A stretch of DNA of 11,398 nucleotides from JANQRV01 sp964533785. Lineage in GTDB: Bacteria; Bacteroidota; Bacteroidia; Chitinophagales; Saprospiraceae. Shown piece by piece: positions 5,772 to 11,398 of the stretch. Both the position numbers and the translations under genes were made by a program. Under the pieces are notes generated by a model. That model was not told the DNA's origin. It was given only the letters and a program-made list of their open reading frames with translations, and made no database searches. The stretch spans positions 1-11,398 of the forward strand of contig CAZHNG010000223.1 of NCBI GenBank assembly GCA_964533785.1, written 5' to 3'. The first letter of the stretch is position 1. Every line of letters starts with the position of its first letter.

Positions 5772-8561
5772 ATGCGGCAACGGCATTTATTATCCATTAG
5801 ATATCTCATCCTCTTTTTTTGTCTATTGGCGGTTAATACCCTTTGGGCCACCCACAACCGGGCGGGGGAGATCACGGTAAGGCAAGTGGGAGATTGCGTG
5901 GAAAGCTTAACGGTAGAAGCCTTAATAACTACTTATTCTAAAACCAGTAGTACACAGGCAGACCGGGACTCTTTGGAGATCTTTTGGGGAGACGGTACCA
6001 GTGAATTTGTATTGAGAGTAAATGGCCCGGGCAACCCACCCCAAGGTGACCCCCTGGAAAATGATATTAAACTCAATTACTACCGGGCAGTGCATACTTA
6101 CCCTGCAAGAGGGAGATACACGATCGGAATGAGGGATCCCAATCGGATTGGTGATATTTTAAACGTCAATCCTCCTTTCTCCATCAACGTCGAATTTTAT
6201 ATTCAGACCGTATTTACGCTTCCCAACCCACAATTTCAAGGTTGTAATGATACGCCCATATTTCTGCAGCCACCGATTGATGTTGCCTGTGTTGGAAAGG
6301 TATTTACCCATAATCCCAATGCCATTGACTTTGACGGAGATAGCCTGGCCTATTTCCCAATCGTTCCTTTAGCCGGGCCGAACCTGGAAGTGCCCAATTA
6401 TCTTTATCCCGATATGATCGCGCCGGGGCCTAATAATAATATTACGCTAGACAATGTGACGGGGGATATAGTATGGGACGCTCCTCAGCGCGCCGGGGAA
6501 TACAATTATACGATTATTATTGTGGAATACCGGGAAGGGATTGCGCTCGATACGATAGTCAGGGATATGCAAATCCGGGTGGAAAATTGTGAGAACCAAC
6601 CGCCGGAAGTTATTACTTCGGTAGATGAGATCTGCGTGGTAGCAGGAGAATTGGTAGAGATTGATGTTTCAGCGACGGCTCCTTTATTCGAAACCAATCA
6701 GAAGGTCAGACTCACCGCCCTGGGAGGTCCTTTTGAAGTACCGGTTTCACCCGCGACATTTGAACCGGATGAAGCATTTTTTCAGGATGATCCCGTCAAC
6801 CGGGTATTTCGCTGGCAGACAACATGTGAACATATTTCGGATCAGTATTACAGTGTGGTCTTTAGGGCGCTCGATAACTTTTTTGCGGATACTTTTGGGC
6901 TGGCTACGCTGAAAACGGTCCGTATTAAAGTGGTGGGCCCGCCTCCCCTGGACCCGCAATTGGAAGAACTGGACAACTCCGTCCGCCTGACCTGGGAGAA
7001 ACCTTACGTTTGTGAAGATGCAGCCAATGATTACTTTAGAGGGTTTACGGTGTGGCGGCGACCGGAATCTAATCTTTTCCCCATCGATACCTGTGCTCCC
7101 GGTTTAGCCGGACGGGGCTATACCAAACTAAATTTTGTACCGCTGACGGATATGGCCGATGGCCGGTATGTATATGAAGACCCGACCGTTGTCAAAGGCC
7201 GTGCCTACTGTTACCGCGTACTGGCAGAATTTGCCCAGACCACACCAACGGGACGGTATAATTACAATGTAGTGGAGAGTTTACCGAGCGAAGAAGTTTG
7301 TATTCAAATCGGTAGGGATATACCCTTGATCGTCAAGGTTGATGTATTAGAAACGGATGAATTTGACGGCCAGATTGAAGTATGCTGGACCAAACCGATT
7401 GCCGATGACCTGGATACCCTGGTTAATCCCGGCCCCTATCGTTACGAAGTTCTTAGGGCGCCCGGCACAGAAACTGACCCTTCGGCTTTCCAGCCCATTG
7501 GCGTAAGCTTTGAAAGTCCGACCTTTGCCGGGGCTAATGATACTTGCTTTGTCGATACGGGCTTAAGTACCCTTGATAATCCGTACAGTTATATCATTCG
7601 GTTCTACGTAGATGGCCAAAACCAGCCATTGGGTGCCACTCAACCGGCTTCCTCTATCTTTCTGCGGGTTAACCCGACGGATCAGCGGAATAATCTGAGC
7701 TGGGAAGAAGAGGTACCCTGGGATAATTTTGAATACATCGTACTCAGGGAGAATGATCAAGGCAGCTATGATACATTGGGACTGGTAACGGAACCATCTT
7801 TTAGTGATGAAGGTCTGGAAAATGGTGTTGAATATTGTTATAAAATTGAAGGCGTGGGCTCCTACGGTATTGATGGTATAAGAGCGCCTTTGTACAATAC
7901 TTCCCAGAGGGCCTGTGGTGTCCCCAGAGATGATGTCCCGCCTTGTCCGCCGGTTTTGGCGGTCACCAATCTGTGCAGCCAGGAAGGCGAAAAGTGCATT
8001 GATGAAAATGAACTGGATAACAATTTGACCTGGAATCACCCCAGAGATGTTTGTGAAGATAACGTAGAAGATGTGGTCGGTTATAATATTTATTATGCGC
8101 CTTTTGAAGGAGAGCCCTTTAATTTAGTGGCCCAAATAGCAGATGCAGAGGTGTTGACGTATAATCATCAACCTGATATAGGACTGGCCGGCTGCTACGT
8201 GATCACGGCCGTCGATACCAGTGCGAATGAGAGTGAGTTCAGCAATGAGATTTGTGTGGATAATTGTCCTTCCTATCAATTGCCTAATACCTTTACACCT
8301 AATGGGGACAATCAGAACGATCTGTTTGTTCCATTCCCTTATTGTTTTATTGAAAGTGTGGAATTTCAGGTGTTTAATCGTTGGGGTCAAATGGTTTACG
8401 AGTCAATGGATCCCGATTTAAATTGGGATGGCCGGAACCTGAACGGTAATGAACTTCCAGCCGGCACTTATTACTATACCTGTCAGGTTTTTGAAAGGCG
8501 GGTGAATGGTATTGTTCCGTTTCCGGAATTGCTGACGGGCTGGATAGAATTGGTCAAATGA
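5772..8561 (+). CDS. Secreted multidomain surface protein with gliding-motility C-terminal (T9SS type B) sorting domain
   Basis: A 929-residue protein with an N-terminal signal peptide (hydrophobic core about 10-24, likely cut after Ala26, leaving THNRAGEITV, a start typical of Bacteroidota surface proteins). Residues about 28-150 contain a PKD-like FWGDG (71-75). A cadherin-like segment follows with DFDGDSLAY (187-194) and GDIVWDAP...GEYNY (231-246). Residues about 392-830 hold roughly four fibronectin-III-like units. Residues about 837-929 form the CHU_C / TIGR04131 domain, with LPNTFTPNGDNQND (837-850), VFNRWGQMVYES (867-878), W-D-G (885-887) and PAGTYYY (896-902). Family knowledge implies export through the type IX system and retention at or release from the cell surface, perhaps for adhesion; no catalytic motif is seen. 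The mature protein has about 23 cysteines, unusual enough to suggest disulfides. It lies 16 bases from the next gene, so they are probably co-transcribed. Confidence 0.9.
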   Translation: MRQRHLLSIRYLILFFCLLAVNTLWATHNRAGEITVRQVGDCVESLTVEALITTYSKTSSTQADRDSLEIFWGDGTSEFVLRVNGPGNPPQGDPLENDIKLNYYRAVHTYPARGRYTIGMRDPNRIGDILNVNPPFSINVEFYIQTVFTLPNPQFQGCNDTPIFLQPPIDVACVGKVFTHNPNAIDFDGDSLAYFPIVPLAGPNLEVPNYLYPDMIAPGPNNNITLDNVTGDIVWDAPQRAGEYNYTIIIVEYREGIALDTIVRDMQIRVENCENQPPEVITSVDEICVVAGELVEIDVSATAPLFETNQKVRLTALGGPFEVPVSPATFEPDEAFFQDDPVNRVFRWQTTCEHISDQYYSVVFRALDNFFADTFGLATLKTVRIKVVGPPPLDPQLEELDNSVRLTWEKPYVCEDAANDYFRGFTVWRRPESNLFPIDTCAPGLAGRGYTKLNFVPLTDMADGRYVYEDPTVVKGRAYCYRVLAEFAQTTPTGRYNYNVVESLPSEEVCIQIGRDIPLIVKVDVLETDEFDGQIEVCWTKPIADDLDTLVNPGPYRYEVLRAPGTETDPSAFQPIGVSFESPTFAGANDTCFVDTGLSTLDNPYSYIIRFYVDGQNQPLGATQPASSIFLRVNPTDQRNNLSWEEEVPWDNFEYIVLRENDQGSYDTLGLVTEPSFSDEGLENGVEYCYKIEGVGSYGIDGIRAPLYNTSQRACGVPRDDVPPCPPVLAVTNLCSQEGEKCIDENELDNNLTWNHPRDVCEDNVEDVVGYNIYYAPFEGEPFNLVAQIADAEVLTYNHQPDIGLAGCYVITAVDTSANESEFSNEICVDNCPSYQLPNTFTPNGDNQNDLFVPFPYCFIESVEFQVFNRWGQMVYESMDPDLNWDGRNLNGNELPAGTYYYTCQVFERRVNGIVPFPELLTGWIELVK

Positions 8562-8577
8562 TATAGAAGTTTGGAGT

Positions 8578-10230
8578 ATGGCGTTGTTCAAGAAGATCGA
8601 TAATTTATTAATCAAAAATTTCATTCCTCCCTTTATTGTAACCTTTTGGATTGCAATTTTCGTGCTGGTCATGCAAACCCTTTGGGTGTACATTGAAGAC
8701 ATCGCCGGAAAGGGCCTCGGTTTTGGCCTGTTGGTGGAATTATTAGCCTACCGGAGTGTTTCGTTGGTCCCTTTGGCATTACCGCTGGCGGTATTGATCT
8801 CATCGGTGATGGTATTGGGGAATTTAGCTGAACGGTATGAATTGTCGAGTATTAAATCGGCAGGAGTTTCCTTGTTGCGGGTAATGTTGCCCTTAATGGG
8901 TATTGGCTTTTTTATTGCCTGGTTTTCCTTTTATTGCGCGGTATCATTAATTCCCATGGCCAATCTGCAATTTGGTTCGCGTATGTTCGATATTTCGCAG
9001 CAAAAACCGACGCTTCGATTGCAAACCGGAGTTTTCAATGACGATTTCGCCGGTTACAGCATCAAAATAGGTAAAAAAGGTTCTGACGGAAAATCCATCG
9101 AGGATGTATGGGTCTATGACCACCGGGAAGCGAATTTAGGCCGGATCAGTGCCATCGTGGCCAATGAAGGTGAAATGTTTACGACTGAAGATGGGAAATA
9201 TTTTGTGATGAATTTGAGGGACGGCCACCAGTATATGGAAACCCGGCCCAACGGCAACAGCTCTTATCCGTTGGTACGGACCAATTTTGAGGAATGGACA
9301 AAAGCATTCGACCTGGGGGAATTTCAAATGAAACGAACTAACCCCGAACTTTTTAAACACAATCGTTCGATGCTTAGTCCTAAAGAACTGGCAGACGAAG
9401 CTGATTCCCTCCAGTTGCGTATTGATAAAAGCTATAATCAGTTGTCGAACACCATGGCTAATTACTTCAGCAAAATGGAACCCGATAGCAGTTTTCTGGC
9501 GCAACAAGCCCAAACTACAAAGGAGGTCAGAACTCCTGCGGTGGACAGTCTGGCAGCTCGAACCAAAATTTCCGAAGCTATTATCGCTAAAAAAGTAAAG
9601 CCAAAGACGGATACTTCCTCCTACATGGCCAGATTGAAAACGGAGAAGCAGGCTGAAATTGAAAGGGCCGAAAGGATAAAAGAGGATCAGCGAAAAAATA
9701 TCCTGCCCCAGGTTTTTTCAAAAGGGGATAGTTTACAAGCTTACGGCTCTTTTCTTGAATTATTCCCAAAGAATCATTGGTCTACTTTATTCAGAAGGGC
9801 GCAGTCTTCTGCCAGAAATATCAAAGGGCAGGCCATTTCTTCGGTGGCTAAAATAGAAAGATTGAGGGAGGATAAAGTCAAACATCTTTACGACCTACAC
9901 ACCAAATACAGCATGGCAGTGGCTTGTTTCATCTTTTTGTTCATCGGTGCGCCGATGGGGGCCATTGTCAGAAAAGGGGGGTTTGGTTACCCTATTTTGA
10001 TTTCCATTATTTTCTTTATGTTATTTGTGGTGTTGACCATTTTTTGCCGTAAGATCGCCGAAAGTTTCATTATGCCGGCAGAGTTGGCGGCCTGGCTCCC
10101 CTGTATGGTCCTCTTTCCAATAGGTATACAACTAACGAGAAAGGCGATGAATGATTCTAAAATGATGAACTTTGACCAGTACGTTGCCGCAGTGAAGAGT
10201 GTTTTTGTGAGAAGGAAAAAAACTGTTTGA
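8578..10230 (+). CDS. LptF/LptG-family permease (YjgP/YjgQ), LPS export ABC transporter membrane subunit
   Basis: Predicted inner-membrane subunit of the LptB2FG transporter that extracts lipopolysaccharide and passes it to the periplasmic Lpt bridge. Three N-terminal helices (about 17-37, 62-83, 100-125) carry the family pattern, with LPLAVLISSVMVLGNLAERYE between helices 2 and 3. A periplasmic beta-rich (jelly-roll-like) domain follows at about 140-255. Three C-terminal helices (about 445-463, 469-490, 500-519) include HTKYSMAVACFIFLFIGAPMG at their start, a hallmark of this family. The protein is 550 residues against about 360 in E. coli; the excess is a charged, helix-prone insert at about 262-435. 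Whether it is LptF or LptG cannot be decided, since one protein may serve both roles or a paralogue may lie elsewhere, so no symbol is given. GGAG at 8573-8576 sits only one base from ATG, too close for a standard Shine-Dalgarno. Likely co-transcribed with its neighbours. Confidence 0.92.
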   Translation: MALFKKIDNLLIKNFIPPFIVTFWIAIFVLVMQTLWVYIEDIAGKGLGFGLLVELLAYRSVSLVPLALPLAVLISSVMVLGNLAERYELSSIKSAGVSLLRVMLPLMGIGFFIAWFSFYCAVSLIPMANLQFGSRMFDISQQKPTLRLQTGVFNDDFAGYSIKIGKKGSDGKSIEDVWVYDHREANLGRISAIVANEGEMFTTEDGKYFVMNLRDGHQYMETRPNGNSSYPLVRTNFEEWTKAFDLGEFQMKRTNPELFKHNRSMLSPKELADEADSLQLRIDKSYNQLSNTMANYFSKMEPDSSFLAQQAQTTKEVRTPAVDSLAARTKISEAIIAKKVKPKTDTSSYMARLKTEKQAEIERAERIKEDQRKNILPQVFSKGDSLQAYGSFLELFPKNHWSTLFRRAQSSARNIKGQAISSVAKIERLREDKVKHLYDLHTKYSMAVACFIFLFIGAPMGAIVRKGGFGYPILISIIFFMLFVVLTIFCRKIAESFIMPAELAAWLPCMVLFPIGIQLTRKAMNDSKMMNFDQYVAAVKSVFVRRKKTV

Positions 10231-10235
10231 GTCGA

Positions 10236-10274
10236 ATGAGCGTTTTTTATAAAAACTCCATTTTCGTTGGGTAA
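10236..10274 (+). other. 12-codon mini-ORF overlapping the PAP2 start
   Basis: An ATG five bases after the permease stop opens a frame, MSVFYKNSIFVG, that ends with TAA at 10272-10274, just past the TTG start proposed for the phosphatase (10267). It could be a coupling leader that delivers ribosomes to the TTG. Alternatively it could be the true N-terminus of the phosphatase, separated from it by a one-base indel. The run of six T at 10243-10248 is an obvious place: with five T the frame reads MSVFIKTPFSLGKLIKQN and joins the phosphatase directly. Equally it may be chance. Confidence 0.3.
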
Positions 10275-10932
10275 ACTGATCAAACAAAATCAAATTTATT
10301 TTTCGGCATTTTTTTGCTTCTGGGCTATCGGGACCGGGATGCTTTTTTTCATTGAAAAAGGGGATGTGATCCGGTTTTTCAGCTCCAATCGAAGTGATTT
10401 TTGGAACAACTTTTTCCTGTACGGTACAAAACTAGGGGAGGAGCCTGCTTATTTGCTGGCCATAATTATTTTGTTGTTCATCCGGTTTCGGCATGCCCTT
10501 GCCGTCCCCTTGATCGGTATCCTGGCAACCTTGGTTAGTTTTGTGGCGAAATGGATTTTCTATGTCGATCGTCCCGGTGCTTATTTTGAAAAGATGGGGC
10601 TTCTTGATTCAATTATTTTAGTAGAGAACGTAAGGTTGAATACCGGCGCGACCAGTTTCCCTTCCGGGCACACCCTATCGGCATTTGCGCTCTTTACTTT
10701 TTTCGTTCTATGTTTACCGCAAAAGGGTTTTTGGGTAATCTTACTTTTTTTGTTACCACTGATGGTGGGCGTTTCCCGGGTGTATCTGGTACAACATTTT
10801 TGGCAGGATATTCCGGCAGGTGCGCTATTGGGGGTTATCCTGGCTATTTTCATTTACATGGCACACCTGGAGTGGGGAAAAGGCAAAAACAGCTCCTGGC
10901 TGGATAAACAGCTCATTTTACGTAAGCGTTAA
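10267..10932 (+). CDS. PAP2-superfamily membrane phosphatase (lipid phosphatase)
   Basis: A 221-residue integral membrane phosphatase with all three PAP2 motifs: K-x6-RP (Lys95, Arg102, Pro103), FPSGH (131-135, His135 catalytic acid) and S-R-x5-H-x3-D (Ser170, Arg171, His177 nucleophile, Asp181). About six membrane helices are visible (roughly 12-30, 59-74, 76-95, 136-150, 154-170, 183-199), placing the active site on the periplasmic face as in PgpB and LpxE/LpxF proteins. The substrate may be a phosphatidylglycerophosphate, undecaprenyl pyrophosphate or lipid A phosphate. Its place behind an LPS-export gene favours, but does not prove, a lipid A or carrier-lipid role. The start is uncertain: TTG at 10267 is the best in-frame start, because the frame opens only at 10240 after a stop and the next ATG (10339) would cut into helix 1. 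A mini-ORF at 10236 overlaps this start. The 3' end overlaps the convergent gene by 20 bases. Confidence 0.9.
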   Translation: MGKLIKQNQIYFSAFFCFWAIGTGMLFFIEKGDVIRFFSSNRSDFWNNFFLYGTKLGEEPAYLLAIIILLFIRFRHALAVPLIGILATLVSFVAKWIFYVDRPGAYFEKMGLLDSIILVENVRLNTGATSFPSGHTLSAFALFTFFVLCLPQKGFWVILLFLLPLMVGVSRVYLVQHFWQDIPAGALLGVILAIFIYMAHLEWGKGKNSSWLDKQLILRKR

Positions 10933-11398
10933 GGAAGGTCTGCAAGGCACTCAAAAATTTTTTTAGTTCTTTGAAGTGAAAGGCAATGACCGTCCCTTCT
11001 TTACTTCGAAAGGTGATTTCCAGATCCTCATCAATTTTTACGTTGGCGTGACTGATGGCATTACGCATCAAACCGAGCACAAAATATAGCTGTAATGGCT
11101 TCTTTTGCATAGCAGGAGTAATATTGAGAATCCGGTAATTACACCAATCTCCCAGGTTGGTGTGTTTAAGGTATTTATCCTTTCGCAATATTTTCTTCAG
11201 GCTTTCCCAGGGAAAAACGATCATTCCGTATAACAGCATCAGAAGGGTTCCGGCATCAAAGGTTGAATAGTCTTCGGGATTACCGTCAAAAGCGGGGAGG
11301 AAAAATTCTTGGAACTTGGTTTCAGGCTTTTTGCGAATTGTTTCGTCTAATTGTTGGAGCATGTTGTAATGCAACAAAATATCCTTTAAGATCAAATG
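10913..11398 (-). CDS. HEPN-like protein (pEK499_p136-type), 5' end at or beyond the window edge
   Basis: At least 160 residues. The frame is open to the window edge; TTG at 11395 is the first possible start inside, so the true start may lie outside. The sequence is mostly helical and has RNAISH at 111-116, an R-x4-H motif with Asn after the Arg, as in HEPN RNases and related proteins. It is preceded by a hydrophobic helix (about 101-110) and followed by two short strands (DLEITF, TVIAFHF) and a closing amphipathic helix (about 143-158). This layout resembles small HEPN proteins of the pEK499_p136 type, an assignment made from memory of the family. Such proteins are often toxin, antiphage or RNA-processing factors; here that is inference. 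It overlaps the phosphatase gene tail to tail by 20 bases and is transcribed independently. Partner genes, if any, lie beyond the window. Confidence 0.55.
   Translation of the reverse strand, partial: HLILKDILLHYNMLQQLDETIRKKPETKFQEFFLPAFDGNPEDYSTFDAGTLLMLLYGMIVFPWESLKKILRKDKYLKHTNLGDWCNYRILNITPAMQKKPLQLYFVLGLMRNAISHANVKIDEDLEITFRSKEGTVIAFHFKELKKFLSALQTFLNAYVK

Noticed and set aside
7563..8039. 158-codon minus-strand frame inside the secreted-protein gene
   Set aside because: It lies fully antisense to a gene with clear domain content, and its translation shows no recognisable domain. It is a shadow frame.
9136..9513. 125-codon minus-strand frame inside the Lpt permease
   Set aside because: Antisense shadow of a confident gene with no recognisable protein features.

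Overview
The window looks like chromosomal DNA from a Bacteroidota bacterium, possibly from the Saprospiria/Chitinophagia/Cytophagia side of the phylum. Three things point there. One protein ends in a gliding-motility-associated C-terminal (CHU_C / type IX secretion type B) sorting domain. Bacteroidota-type -7 boxes (TAnnTTTG) lie in the divergent intergenic region. Start codons lack strong Shine-Dalgarno sequences. The exact family cannot be fixed from this sequence.

Layout: bases 1-526 hold no convincing gene but contain short repeats and one clean inverted repeat. A SulP/SLC26 anion transporter with a STAS domain follows (527-2221, +). It converges on a very large lipoprotein on the minus strand (2428-5424), which joins a sorbosone-dehydrogenase-like beta-propeller, a HEAT-like helical region and a C-terminal c-type cytochrome (the 'Pirellula/Verrucomicrobium' type). 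A 347-base divergent region (5425-5771) carries promoter-like boxes for both directions. Next comes a tight co-directional set that is probably one transcript: a 929-residue secreted multidomain surface protein (5772-8561), an LptF/LptG-family lipopolysaccharide-export permease (8578-10230) and a PAP2-family membrane phosphatase (10267-10932). The window closes with the 3' part of a minus-strand gene (10913 to the edge) that overlaps the phosphatase tail to tail and appears to encode a HEPN-fold protein with an R-x4-H motif.

How the genes fit together: the 5772-10932 set is envelope-centred, with a surface-exported protein, a subunit of the LPS transport machine and a periplasm-facing lipid phosphatase that might act on lipid A or undecaprenyl carriers. 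The SulP transporter and the propeller-cytochrome lipoprotein are probably independent housekeeping or catabolic genes. I see no clear undescribed multi-gene system, RNA gene, CRISPR array or insertion sequence. The points most worth following up are the HEPN-like gene at the right edge, the ambiguous start of the PAP2 gene, the long charged insert in the Lpt permease, and the internal duplication and cysteine richness of the secreted protein.
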